64,000 bases of DNA from Anaerosporobacter faecicola (GCF_012070565.1 NZ_JAAQRO010000008.1:186001-250000), one strand, 5' to 3'. Positions 8,595-17,195 are shown, counted from the first letter of the stretch. Program-made: numbers and translations. The notes: generated by a model not told the origin, from the sequence alone.

Positions 8595-9115
8595 TTTTTC
8601 GCCTTGAGTAGCGCAGCCTCTCTTTCGTGTCTCAAGGCGATTAATTTTTTTATTGCTTCATTTTCAGTTTTTAAATATTCTGTTTCAGCTCTTAATCTAA
8701 TTAATTCTTCTCTCTCTGATAGAGTTAACTCAGTGGGCTTAAATTCTTTTTTCATAGGTATATCCTTTTTACTACGTCGACCTTTCTTAAGGTTTAATCC
8801 TTCATACCCATTTATTTTATATATTTGAACCCATTTTGACAATAGTCCTGAATCAATACCAGCACTAATAGCAACACTTTTTTGAGATTCTCCTGCCAAC
8901 ACACGCGCAACCAATTCGTATCTGTATTCCGCAGTACGTTCCTTACAAATCGTAGGATGTCTAAGTGATTCAAGACCATAGATATCTGCAATTTTTGACC
9001 ACTGTACAATCCTTTTCCTAAAGCTTTTTTGCCCGATACCATCTGGTGTATTAATCCACTGACCAGAACGATACATTTCTACTGCATTTAATTTAAAAGC
9101 ATAATCATATTTCAT
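8552..9115 (-). CDS. IS3-family transposase OrfA
   Basis: 187 aa, intact. Two helix-turn-helix segments (residues 1-60 and about 65-105, with LAGESQKSVAISAGIDSGLLSKW), then a basic stretch, then a C-terminal leucine-zipper-like helix (LRAETEYLKTENEAIKKLIALR). It binds the IS ends and provides the N-terminal part of the OrfAB transposase. The final residues (SSKTSEKRDIN) overlap the orfB frame, as usual for the family. Confidence 0.9.
   Translation of the reverse strand: MKYDYAFKLNAVEMYRSGQWINTPDGIGQKSFRKRIVQWSKIADIYGLESLRHPTICKERTAEYRYELVARVLAGESQKSVAISAGIDSGLLSKWVQIYKINGYEGLNLKKGRRSKKDIPMKKEFKPTELTLSEREELIRLRAETEYLKTENEAIKKLIALRHEREAALLKAKKQLSSKTSEKRDIN
8594..8600 (-). other. Probable -1 ribosomal frameshift site between orfA and orfB
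   Basis: The minus strand reads GAAAAAG here, inside orfA codons AAA-AAG. Slipping back one base gives the frame EKAAIIKDLREKGYQLKHLLKSVG, continuous with OrfB. Programmed -1 frameshifting on A-rich heptamers is the known IS3 mechanism. Confidence 0.5.
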
Positions 9116-9122
9116 GTAAAAA

Positions 9123-9154
9123 CCCCCTTTACTGGTGTTGTCCAGTAAAGGGGG
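9123..9154. repeat. Perfect 13-bp hairpin at the IS3 left end
   Basis: CCCCCTTTACTGG (9123-9135) and CCAGTAAAGGGGG (9142-9154) flank a six-base loop. The right arm forms part of the terminal inverted repeat. Hairpins next to the orfA start are common in this IS group and may limit read-through from outside promoters. Confidence 0.8.
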
Positions 9155-9214
9155 TACATATCATTTTGGTCTAACTTTTGGGGGTCGGTACAAAAACAGC
9201 CCCTTTTTGTTACT

Positions 9215-10813
9215 TTACAACGGAATATTTCCATGCTTCTTTCGAACATTAATTAATTCGCTTTTACCACGTAACATGATCAGATCCGAGAATAATCGTT
9301 CTCTTGTTTGTGTTGGTTCAATCACTTCATCTACATAGCCATATTGCGCCGCAATTTCTCCATTCATACAAGAATCACGGTACTCTGCCGCCTTTTCATT
9401 AATAAACTGACCAACTTGTCCTTTTGGTAGACTCTTCATTTCTTTGCTATGAATGATCTCTACTGCTCCTTCTGCACCCATAACAGCAATTTCAGCTGAT
9501 GGCCATGCATACACATAATCTGCATGGAGATGTTTGCTACACATCGCGATATACGCTCCACCATAGGCTTTTCTTAAGACAACTGTTAGTTTAATGGTAC
9601 TTGCTTCCGAATATGCATAGAGTAATTTTGCCCCATGTCTTATAATTCCCTTCATCTCCTGATTTACACCTGGCATAAATCCTGGAACATCCACCAAGGT
9701 AATGATCGGAATATTATACGAATCACAGAAACGGATAAACCGTGCTGCTTTGTCACTGGCGTCACAATCAAGCACACCCGCAACATAATTTGGCTGATTT
9801 CCTACCACTCCCACTGTTATGTTACTTAATTTTGCAAAGCCTACAACAATATTTTGTGCAAACTCTGACTGCACTTCTATAAAACTATCTTTATCAAACA
9901 TTTCCTCAATAACCTGGCGCATATCATAGCTTTGGCTCATTCGTTCTGGTAAGATTGATTCTAAGCCTTTTTGACTCTTGCTACTATAGTTTTCTTGACG
10001 AAATGTATGTCGATCTCCGTAATACTGTGGTATCATTTCAATCAATTTTCTTACACCTTCATAACAGCTTTCTTCTGATTGATATCGAAAATGTGCCACT
10101 CCACTTGTGGTAGAATGTACTTTTGCACTTCCTAGTTCATCTGCAGTAACCGTTTCATTGGTAACACTCTTGATTACCTTTGGCCCCGTTACGAACATAT
10201 TACTGACATCATCAATGGTAAAGATAAAATCCGTAATACCAGGAGAATATACAGCTCCTCCTGCACATGGTCCCGCAATAATAGAAATCTGAGGGATGTA
10301 TCCAGATGCTAATGTATTCATGTAGAAGATATCGCCATAACCAGCAAGAGAATTCACACCTTCTTGAATTCTTGCACCGCCGGAATCATTAATACCAATG
10401 ATCGGACATTTGCTCTTAATTGCCATCTCGATCACATGAGCAATTTTCTTTCCATGTTCATTCCCTAGTGTACCACCCATTACTGTAAAATCCTGAGAAT
10501 ATATGTACACTCTCTGACCTTTGATCGTGCCATAACCCGTAATTACACCGTCATAAGGCAGTGTATTCTCCATTAATCCAAGCGCTGTTGTATGATTGGT
10601 TACTTTGGAACCAATCTCACGGAATGTATCTTTATCCAAGAGCAATGCAATTCGTTCAATGGCATGAAGTTTTCCTTTATCATGTTGCTTTTGTAATTTA
10701 TATCGATCAGCATATTCTGATTCTTTTTCTTTTAAAAATGGAATATTCTCTGTGATTTTATTCTTTAGTTCTGTTATTCCTGATGGAAACATCGATAATT
10801 TTTGTTCTTCCAA
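9215..10813 (-). CDS. Acyl-CoA carboxylase carboxyltransferase subunit (PccB/MmdA type)
   Basis: 532-aa carboxyltransferase of the crotonase superfamily: propionyl-CoA carboxylase beta or methylmalonyl-CoA decarboxylase alpha type. It transfers carboxyl groups between biotin and an acyl-CoA. The N-terminal half has GGTLGNEHGKKI and the oxyanion loop GPCAGGAVYSPG; the C-terminal half has DVPGFMPG and RKAYGGAYIAM, a complete double-domain protein of normal length. No biotin carboxylase, biotin carrier or decarboxylase membrane subunit is adjacent, so the exact complex cannot be told. The start appears to be TTG at 10813 with GAGGTG eight bases upstream. The stop codon touches the end of the mobile-element nest. 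Confidence 0.88.
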   Translation of the reverse strand: MEEQKLSMFPSGITELKNKITENIPFLKEKESEYADRYKLQKQHDKGKLHAIERIALLLDKDTFREIGSKVTNHTTALGLMENTLPYDGVITGYGTIKGQRVYIYSQDFTVMGGTLGNEHGKKIAHVIEMAIKSKCPIIGINDSGGARIQEGVNSLAGYGDIFYMNTLASGYIPQISIIAGPCAGGAVYSPGITDFIFTIDDVSNMFVTGPKVIKSVTNETVTADELGSAKVHSTTSGVAHFRYQSEESCYEGVRKLIEMIPQYYGDRHTFRQENYSSKSQKGLESILPERMSQSYDMRQVIEEMFDKDSFIEVQSEFAQNIVVGFAKLSNITVGVVGNQPNYVAGVLDCDASDKAARFIRFCDSYNIPIITLVDVPGFMPGVNQEMKGIIRHGAKLLYAYSEASTIKLTVVLRKAYGGAYIAMCSKHLHADYVYAWPSAEIAVMGAEGAVEIIHSKEMKSLPKGQVGQFINEKAAEYRDSCMNGEIAAQYGYVDEVIEPTQTRERLFSDLIMLRGKSELINVRKKHGNIPL

Positions 10814-11064
10814 GTAATGGACACCTCACTTATCTTACTATACTTACTTCATTCTGTGCTATAAAAATCCCTTCTTAACTATTGCCAAAGAAGGCTATGT
10901 TCAAACACATAATTACTTGTAAGATAGATTATAACGGATGTGAGAGGGAAATTCAATAGATTTATTTTGATATTCAAAGTATTTTACATATGTATCATTT
11001 ATCACTCAGCTAAAACTTAAATATTTTCTATATATACCTGTTATATATTCCCTAATAAAATGCT

Positions 11065-11772
11065 CTATGTATTACAATCTGCTCTATATTCTAATATTCT
11101 TTTATAATCCTCTACGAAATCCACTTCAGCCCAAAAATCTCCAACAATATCCTTAACATATATTTCTCTTTCTTGCACAAAAGAATAGATTACATCTTCC
11201 CACCACATATTGTGGCTACCCTCTTTAATTAACTTTTCTAATCTATTTTTAAAATCCTCTAAAAAACTTTTCTTCATCTTTGCAATTCCAACATATTCTC
11301 CACTAATGTCGTTTCCACAAAGATTTTTCCCATATTTCAGTAGTTTTCCATCTAGAAATTTGAACTTATAATCAGCCTCCTCCTTACGGCTACTATCCGC
11401 AATCATAACAGGATTTTCACTTTCTTCCAGTAATAGATCAATTATACGAGTTTCTAAAAAAACGTCTGCATTCATCATAATAATATCATCATCAATAAAA
11501 TCTCTAGCAAACCATGCAGATGCAATACTATTCGTTACATCATAAAAATAATTATAATAAAATTTGACTTTGTATTTATTTAATAAATCCTCTAAAACCT
11601 GTGCCTTGTAACCCAGAACGAGAGCTATATCATAAATACCCCTTTTATGTAATTCTTGTATTGTATATTCAATTAATGTAATATCCCCTATGTTAACCGT
11701 ACATTTGGGTTTCCCCTCTATATAGCGACTTATTCTTGTCCCTTTACCTGCAGCCATTATAAGTACTTTCAC
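11065..11772 (-). CDS. Nucleotidyltransferase, PntC/LicC-like
   Basis: 235-aa sugar-phosphate-type NTP transferase. The signature MAAGKGTRISRYIEGKPKC (residues 7-25) and metal site MMNADVFLE (Asp about 103) are intact. NYFYDVTNSIASAWFARDFI and the C-terminal FWAEVDFVEDYKRI resemble choline-phosphate or 2-aminoethylphosphonate cytidylyltransferases more than sugar enzymes. It overlaps the aminotransferase gene by four bases (ATGA), so the products are translationally coupled. Together with that PhnW-like enzyme it suggests activation of a phosphonate or phospho-amino compound as a CMP derivative. The substrate is inference; no PEP mutase or phosphonopyruvate decarboxylase gene is in the window. 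Confidence 0.7.
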   Translation of the reverse strand: MKVLIMAAGKGTRISRYIEGKPKCTVNIGDITLIEYTIQELHKRGIYDIALVLGYKAQVLEDLLNKYKVKFYYNYFYDVTNSIASAWFARDFIDDDIIMMNADVFLETRIIDLLLEESENPVMIADSSRKEEADYKFKFLDGKLLKYGKNLCGNDISGEYVGIAKMKKSFLEDFKNRLEKLIKEGSHNMWWEDVIYSFVQEREIYVKDIVGDFWAEVDFVEDYKRILEYRADCNT

Positions 11773-12848
11773 AATATCCCCCTATTCTGCAAATCAATAA
11801 ATGCATGTATTAATCTATCATTATCCCCTATAGTTATATTACCAATATGACCAATTCGAAGCATCTTTTCTTTCACTGTTCCTCCACAAGGATTAACTAC
11901 TATTCCATATTCCTTTTTTAGCAATTCGAATATGCGGGATGCATTTTCTGTATTGTTCAATTTAATTGGAGTCATTGCGTTGGATAAACTTTCTGATGGT
12001 ATAGAAAACGGTAATTCACTAATTTTTTTTCTAAAATCTACAGCCAATTCTCGAGTTGACTCGATGACATGATCAATTCCAATACTACATATTTGTTTAA
12101 GACGATCATCTAGCTGAAGAGTTATACCTACTGCAGTAGTAAATGGAGTTTGTCCACGTTCCATATTGCGAAAATATTCTTTTAAATCAAGATAATAATG
12201 TGATGTTGTTTGACACATAATTTTTTTATAGGTTTGGTTATTCACAATAACTGCTGCCATACCAGGATGGAGAGCCAATGCTTTTTGTGAACTTATTATT
12301 GTCGCATCAATATTCCATTCATCCATTTTGTATTCATCCGCTAAAAAACTACTTATTGCATCAACTACAAATACTGCTCCAATTTCGTGACAAAAATTTC
12401 CCAAACTCTTGCCATCATATAGTACACCTGTTGATGTTTCATGAATATTGACCAATACACCTGTTATTCCTCGATCCTTATAGCGCTCTAATTGTTCACT
12501 AGTAGGTACTTTTCCTTGTTCAAGTTCCAATACCTCAATGTTATACTCATATTTTCTACATATATCAACAAATCTTCTGCCAAAACCACCACCAACAATA
12601 ATAAGTAATTTATCATTATTATTGAATATATTGCAAACTGCTGCTTCCATTGCCGCAGTACCCGATGCTGTTAATAAGGCAACTTTAGAATCTTGTGATG
12701 TAAACATACATTTTTTTAGATTTTCAACAATTCTATTATTAATTTTTGAAAATTCATTTGTCCGAAAATAAGGAATCTGTTGTGCAGAAATCTTTTTCGT
12801 ATTTTCGTACATTTGGACTGGTCCAACAGTAAACAATAGTTCTTCCAT
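11769..12848 (-). CDS. Class V aminotransferase, PhnW/serine-pyruvate type
   Basis: 359-aa fold-type I PLP enzyme beginning LLFTVGPVQMYENTK. TASGTAAMEAAV binds the cofactor phosphate, VDAISSF holds the Asp (about 163) facing the pyridine nitrogen, and SSQKALALHPG holds the Schiff-base lysine (about 189). The family includes alanine-glyoxylate, serine-pyruvate and 2-aminoethylphosphonate-pyruvate transaminases. Coupling to a PntC-like cytidylyltransferase favours the last or a related amino-phosphonate or amino-alcohol role, but sequence alone does not settle this. Middle gene of a three-gene unit preceded by a sigma-D promoter at 15036. Confidence 0.72.
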   Translation of the reverse strand: MEELLFTVGPVQMYENTKKISAQQIPYFRTNEFSKINNRIVENLKKCMFTSQDSKVALLTASGTAAMEAAVCNIFNNNDKLLIIVGGGFGRRFVDICRKYEYNIEVLELEQGKVPTSEQLERYKDRGITGVLVNIHETSTGVLYDGKSLGNFCHEIGAVFVVDAISSFLADEYKMDEWNIDATIISSQKALALHPGMAAVIVNNQTYKKIMCQTTSHYYLDLKEYFRNMERGQTPFTTAVGITLQLDDRLKQICSIGIDHVIESTRELAVDFRKKISELPFSIPSESLSNAMTPIKLNNTENASRIFELLKKEYGIVVNPCGGTVKEKMLRIGHIGNITIGDNDRLIHAFIDLQNRGIL

Positions 12849-12889
12849 CCTTTATCCTCCCCATAAACTACATTTTCTTGTTATTTTCC

Positions 12890-14911
12890 TTATTCATATA
12901 TTAGATTACCTGCTATATGAGTGAAAATAATTTCTAAATTCTTATTTTTTTTATCTTCATCATCTAGTCTGTTATGGTTATAATCAAGTAATTCTACTGA
13001 AAATCCAGCTTGTAAATGGAATCTTCCATCTTCACCCACAGACGCGGCGGATTTAAAATTGCATATATAATCTTTCCAGTATATACTAGCATAATAAGGG
13101 TCTTTGGGATGAATGGATTCACTAATCACATATTCTCTTTCGTTTTCACCACCAAATTCTACTGGCAATTTACCATCTATGTATTCACCCTTCATTTGAA
13201 TATCTAATAATTTACACATAATAGTACTATAGTCCGCTGTCGATATTAACTCCTTACATATCTTTTGATTAATACCCTTTCCTCTAAACATGAATGCCAC
13301 TTTCGTTCTTTCAGGAGACAGGAAGAATTCATCTGGTTTTACCAAATATCCTTGCCCATGATCAGCAAATAATGAGACAACAAACTCTTCATCTGTATAG
13401 TGATCTTCTAAATATTTATAAATCAAATATAAATATTCATCAATTACCTTCGCTTGTTGAATATAAGCGGTTCTCTTATTTTTGCTGTAAGGTTGTTTTG
13501 CAGATGTTGTACCATGTTCTATCACCCGATCTGCTATGGATAATTTTGCTTCTACGGAAGCTTGTAATTCAACTTCATCAGCAATATCATGTAAGTCTCC
13601 TATTCCTATCCACATATAATGATTTGTCTCATTCATCAATTTCATATGATCGAGGGCAGCACTAACTACTTCGTCTGTTCTCATACCTTTCCATTGGTGC
13701 TGATAAATAATACGGTCCATACCTCGTAAATACCCATAGTTTGACGTTGATCTCCAATCTCCATCAATTTTGGCAGTTTGATAACCAGCTTCAGATAAAT
13801 ATTCCGATAACAAAGTAACATCGAATGGTAATGCCGCATGTAATTGATTATGCATGATCATATGGTGTGTTGTATCTAACCCTGTAACATATGTTGCTAA
13901 TGAAGGATATGTCCATTCAGATGCACTATACGCATTATTACATATTGTCCCTTTGCTAAAAAATCGATATGTATTTGGCATCAAATTCTCAAATCCCTCT
14001 TCATTAATGACAACCTGCGAAAGACCATCAATGAATAATGATAAAACAATTTTTTTCTTATTCTCGTCATATGTAGTTGGAATTGGTTTCCCTATTATGA
14101 TTGGCGCTTCTGAATATATTTTTGTATTTGGTTTTACACGATAATAAGAAAAATGATTTGGATTCTTAATATTTAAGATAAATTCCTGCTTATCTTCTTG
14201 GAATTTCAATTTATTATTCGTTTGAGAAAGAATCGGAATAATTCTCTCACAGCCATCATTCACCTGCATCTTATCACCACTAGCAATAATCGGGCGAATT
14301 TCTCCTTTTTCCTCAATCATATTATCTGATTTTCGGAAATAATTCGTCATTCTATCATAATATCCTACATACGCTTCCTTACCATCATAGTCTTTAAATA
14401 TTTTACCAATGTTTGTTTCATAACTCTGAAATGGATTCGACATAATACCAAAACCATTTTTACTATTCTCTTTTACCTCTTTAATTTCTTGAATAAACCG
14501 ATTGATCTCTTTTTTATTTTTTTTGGTTTTTGATATATCTATATACCTATTGGTTAATTCTCCAAGTTTTGCTTCTATATTCAAATCTAGTACTTCACGG
14601 TTATTTTCATTTCTTGCTAAAAACAATACTTTCGTATAATATTCACAAGCATGATAAATATCACTCTTTATTTCATATACAACAGCAAGATTATAATTTG
14701 CCTCTGTATTAAATGGATTTCTTCTAACACCAATTCGTGCCCAATTTAGTGCTTCTTCCATATCTCCTATTTGCAGAAAATACGTAACTTTAATTGATAC
14801 TAACTCAAGATCATCTGGTGCTTCTTTCTCATACTCCAGAATAAAATCCTCAATCCCCTCTAAATCCTGCTGCTGCAGCTTTTCGTTTATTGTAGTTTTT
14901 AATTGTGACAT
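12890..14911 (-). CDS. TPR protein with alkaline-phosphatase/sulfatase-superfamily transferase domain
   Basis: 673 aa. Residues 1-130 are tetratricopeptide-like helices (DMEEALNWARIGVRRNPFNTEANYNLAVV). Residues about 290-600 are an alkaline-phosphatase superfamily domain: metal-binding LFIDGLSQ, a nucleophile region SASEWTYPSLATYVTGL, KIDGDWRS, and the late metal motif LFADHGQGY. The fold covers sulfatases, phosphodiesterases and phosphoglycerol or phosphoethanolamine transferases. No signal peptide or membrane segment is seen, so it should act in the cytoplasm, where flagellin is glycosylated. I propose it transfers or hydrolyses a phospho-group on the flagellin glycan, using the product of the two downstream genes. 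First gene behind the sigma-D promoter. Confidence 0.68.
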   Translation of the reverse strand: MSQLKTTINEKLQQQDLEGIEDFILEYEKEAPDDLELVSIKVTYFLQIGDMEEALNWARIGVRRNPFNTEANYNLAVVYEIKSDIYHACEYYTKVLFLARNENNREVLDLNIEAKLGELTNRYIDISKTKKNKKEINRFIQEIKEVKENSKNGFGIMSNPFQSYETNIGKIFKDYDGKEAYVGYYDRMTNYFRKSDNMIEEKGEIRPIIASGDKMQVNDGCERIIPILSQTNNKLKFQEDKQEFILNIKNPNHFSYYRVKPNTKIYSEAPIIIGKPIPTTYDENKKKIVLSLFIDGLSQVVINEEGFENLMPNTYRFFSKGTICNNAYSASEWTYPSLATYVTGLDTTHHMIMHNQLHAALPFDVTLLSEYLSEAGYQTAKIDGDWRSTSNYGYLRGMDRIIYQHQWKGMRTDEVVSAALDHMKLMNETNHYMWIGIGDLHDIADEVELQASVEAKLSIADRVIEHGTTSAKQPYSKNKRTAYIQQAKVIDEYLYLIYKYLEDHYTDEEFVVSLFADHGQGYLVKPDEFFLSPERTKVAFMFRGKGINQKICKELISTADYSTIMCKLLDIQMKGEYIDGKLPVEFGGENEREYVISESIHPKDPYYASIYWKDYICNFKSAASVGEDGRFHLQAGFSVELLDYNHNRLDDEDKKNKNLEIIFTHIAGNLIYE

Positions 14912-14934
14912 TCATTTCCTCCCATCTCACGTAA

Positions 14935-14967
14935 GAAGCAGGATAATTCAAAGAATTATCCTGCTTC
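14935..14967. other. Perfect 15-bp hairpin between sigma-D promoter and gene start
   Basis: GAAGCAGGATAATTC (14935-14949) pairs with GAATTATCCTGCTTC (14953-14967) around an AAA loop. On the minus strand it is followed by TTACGTGAG, only weakly T-rich, so it is either a poor terminator for upstream transcripts or a stable leader structure. It lies 24 bases before the ATG at 14911 and downstream of the promoter at 15036-15062. Confidence 0.65.
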
Positions 14968-15035
14968 TATAATATAGTATTGATTAAATTTTCCATTATA
15001 CTATGCATTCATCCTTGAATTAACATTCTATATTA

Positions 15036-15062
15036 TTATCGGCAATTATTGCAATAAAATTA
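15036..15062 (-). promoter_or_regulatory. Sigma-D (flagellar) promoter before the TPR-phosphatase operon
   Basis: Minus-strand -10 GCCGATAA (15036-15043), 15-base spacer, -35 TAAT (15059-15062); the sigma-D consensus is TAAA-N15-GCCGATAA. It faces the genes at 14911-11065 and would place this decoration unit in the flagellar regulon. Confidence 0.65.
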
Positions 15063-15188
15063 ATAGATTCATATTAATCCTACAAGTAGTAGAAAAACAT
15101 CTTTGTCAATGTTCAAAGCCGTCAGCCTGTTACTTCTTTTTCCGTCCCTATAGCATCTCAGAAGACTTTCTCTGTAACTAACATGTTA

Positions 15189-16313
15189 CTATCTACAAAG
15201 ATCATTAATATTATCTATAACAAATTCTTGCTCTTTATCTGTTAATCCATAAAAAATTGGTATACTAATACAATGTTCATAATAATTCTCTGCATTGTTA
15301 CATATAATATCTTTATATCCATTATCTCTATAATACGGAAATTTGTATATTGGAATGTAATGAACATTAACTCCAATGCCTATACTACGTAATTTATCAA
15401 ATACTTGTCGTCTGTCATAGTTAAGAACTTGAATAGTATAAAGATGATAACTATTATTGCATTCCTTTAGTTGATATGGTATTTTTATATTCTTATTATC
15501 GGCGAATGCATTATCATATCTTTTCGCAACCTCTCTTCTCCTTAACAAAAATTTATCAAGTTTTTTCATTTGAGATATACCAAGTGAACATTGAATATCT
15601 GTAATTCTATAATTATATCCCAAATCTAATTGTTCATAATACCAAGGTCCCTCATTATGCGAAAGTAGTGTAGCATCACGAGTTATTCCATGTGATCTAA
15701 ACAAAATTAATCTATTATATAACTCCTTATTATTTGTAACAACCATACCACCTTCACCCGTTGTAATATGTTTAACTGGATGAAAACTAAACGTTGTCAT
15801 ATCTGATAAGCTTCCAATCTTTTTACCTTTATAGTCAGCTCCAAGTGCATGTGCTCCATCTTCAATAACAACTAAATTATGATTTCTAGCTATCTTATGG
15901 ATCATATCCATATCACATGGTTGTCCTGTGAAGTGTACAGCAATAATTGCTTTTGTACGTTTAGTAATTTTTCTTTCAATATCTTCAGGATCAATATTAT
16001 AGGTATCTGCATCTATATCTGCAAATACAGGTTTTGCACCACAGTAAAGTGCACAATTGGCTGAAGCAGCAAAAGTAATTGGAGTTGTAATTACCTCATC
16101 ACCTTTTCCAATTCCAGCCGCATAACAAGCTGCGTGTAATGCTGCTGTACCATTCGATACTGCTACGGCATATTTAGCACCAACATAAGATGCTACGACT
16201 TTCTCAAACTCAGCTACCTTAGGCCCCGTTGTTAAGAAATCTGATTTAAGGGTTTCTACAACAGCTTGTATATCTTCATTATCTATTGATTGATGTCCGT
16301 ATGGAATGTACAT
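15189..16313 (-). CDS. pseC: UDP-4-amino-4,6-dideoxy-N-acetyl-L-altrosamine transaminase (PseC)
   Basis: Second step of the pseudaminic acid pathway: PLP-dependent amination of the 4-keto sugar made by PseB. The 374-aa DegT/DnrJ/EryC1-family protein has the start IPYGHQSIDNEDI typical of PseC, cofactor motifs SNGTAALHAA and EDGAHALGA, and the active-site lysine in FSFHPVKHITTGEGG (K181). It is separated from pseB by eight kb of mixed genes, unlike the tight pseBC pairs seen in many species. It is followed by the sigma-D promoter of the next unit. Confidence 0.9.
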   Translation of the reverse strand: MYIPYGHQSIDNEDIQAVVETLKSDFLTTGPKVAEFEKVVASYVGAKYAVAVSNGTAALHAACYAAGIGKGDEVITTPITFAASANCALYCGAKPVFADIDADTYNIDPEDIERKITKRTKAIIAVHFTGQPCDMDMIHKIARNHNLVVIEDGAHALGADYKGKKIGSLSDMTTFSFHPVKHITTGEGGMVVTNNKELYNRLILFRSHGITRDATLLSHNEGPWYYEQLDLGYNYRITDIQCSLGISQMKKLDKFLLRRREVAKRYDNAFADNKNIKIPYQLKECNNSYHLYTIQVLNYDRRQVFDKLRSIGIGVNVHYIPIYKFPYYRDNGYKDIICNNAENYYEHCISIPIFYGLTDKEQEFVIDNINDLCR

Positions 16314-16460
16314 GTGGGATCAACTTCTTTCTTAATTTTTCACATTTTTTAGCCATTTTTTACTCTATAAATATCTTTTACTTCATAGTTTAATAAATTA
16401 AATATATCTATACTAAACAACATGTGCTATACTATTCTATCTTTTTTTAACTTAATTACA

Positions 16461-17144
16461 CTAATCTATTATTTTTCTAATACATTGAAAAGCTTCAACA
16501 TATGATTTTCCAACTATTAACCCACGATACTTAGCTAAAAGTTCAATCCCATCTTCAGATCTTGGATGTGGATATTGACATAACTCTGTTTTATAACACT
16601 GCATCGCTTTCTTTTTATGTTCTATATACTTACTTATGTCAATAAATACATTAGGTTCAAAACTTTGTTTTAATCCAAAATTCCATTCAGATGAAGATAG
16701 TGTTTCAAATGTATATATTTCTTTTACACAACAATCTTTCATTGGCCTAGTTGCAGTTATTACAGCATGATACGTATATTGATGATCAATATTCAAATCA
16801 CCAAAATGGTGTGTATATATAATATTAGGACGAAATTCATTAATTTTCGCTTCGACAAGCTTAACTACATCAATTAATTCTACCTGATCAAAACGATTAT
16901 CAGGTAAATTAGCAAAGTCAACTTTACTATATCCAACATATTTTGCAGCTTCTAATGTATCTGCATGTAACTTATCGATAATGTCCTTATCAACTGTATC
17001 TCGATTATTGAATCTAGATGTTTGTCCCTCCCCCAGTATTAAACACTGTACTATATCTCCTTTTTCAACATATCTTGCAACAGTAGCACCAACACCAAGA
17101 ACTTCATCATCAGGATGAGCAACAACAACTAAAATCTTATTCAT
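16461..17144 (-). CDS. PIG-L (LmbE) family N-deacetylase
   Basis: Zinc-dependent deacetylase of the GlcNAc-PI/LmbE family, 227 aa. The zinc motif AHPDDEVLG is at residues 9-17; the third ligand is probably in THHFGDLNIDHQYTYHAV. These enzymes remove acetyl groups from N-acetylated sugars. Sitting between pseC and pseH, it may expose an amine on a pseudaminic acid intermediate for another acyl substituent, which the neighbouring ATP-grasp and acyltransferase genes could add. That role is inference. Confidence 0.8.
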   Translation of the reverse strand: MNKILVVVAHPDDEVLGVGATVARYVEKGDIVQCLILGEGQTSRFNNRDTVDKDIIDKLHADTLEAAKYVGYSKVDFANLPDNRFDQVELIDVVKLVEAKINEFRPNIIYTHHFGDLNIDHQYTYHAVITATRPMKDCCVKEIYTFETLSSSEWNFGLKQSFEPNVFIDISKYIEHKKKAMQCYKTELCQYPHPRSEDGIELLAKYRGLIVGKSYVEAFQCIRKIID

Positions 17145-17195
17145 TAAACCCCTCCTTAATCATTATTAACTAATAATTTTAAACATGTTATACAA

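Larger units (their letters stand above)
7318..9158 (-). mobile_element. Inner IS3-family insertion sequence (itself interrupted)
   Basis: Terminal inverted repeats: plus strand at 7318 TGTACCCAGAATCCTGGACA, and minus strand from 9158 TGTACCCCCTTTACTGGACA, both starting TG as expected for the IS3 family. It holds orfA (8552-9115) and a broken orfB. Total length is 1841 bases; without the roughly 360-base inner insertion it would be about 1480, a normal IS3 size. It lies inside the leader palindrome of the outer element. A clean target duplication is not visible, because the flanks (TGATA and TATCA) are themselves palindromic. Confidence 0.75.
6798..9215. mobile_element. Outer element: IS150-like remnant, split by another IS
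   Basis: Inverted ends are visible: AAGTAACAAAAAGAGGCTG at 6798-6816 and its reverse complement with one mismatch at 9197-9215. The similarity continues inward and less exactly, as TGTGACCTC versus TGTACCGACCCCC. The right end abuts the stop codon of the carboxyltransferase gene. Such IS carry a palindrome before orfA. Its two arms are present but separated: 9163-9192 reads (minus) TGTACCGACCCCC..GTTAGAC, and 7288-7309 holds the inverted partner next to the orfA start. The IS3 element 7318-9158 sits in the loop between them. Boundaries are inferred from sequence symmetry only. Confidence 0.6.

Noticed and set aside
10869-10893. Hairpin CCTTCTT/AAGAAGG upstream of the carboxyltransferase gene as terminator
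   Set aside because: Short stem, long loop and no T run on either strand.
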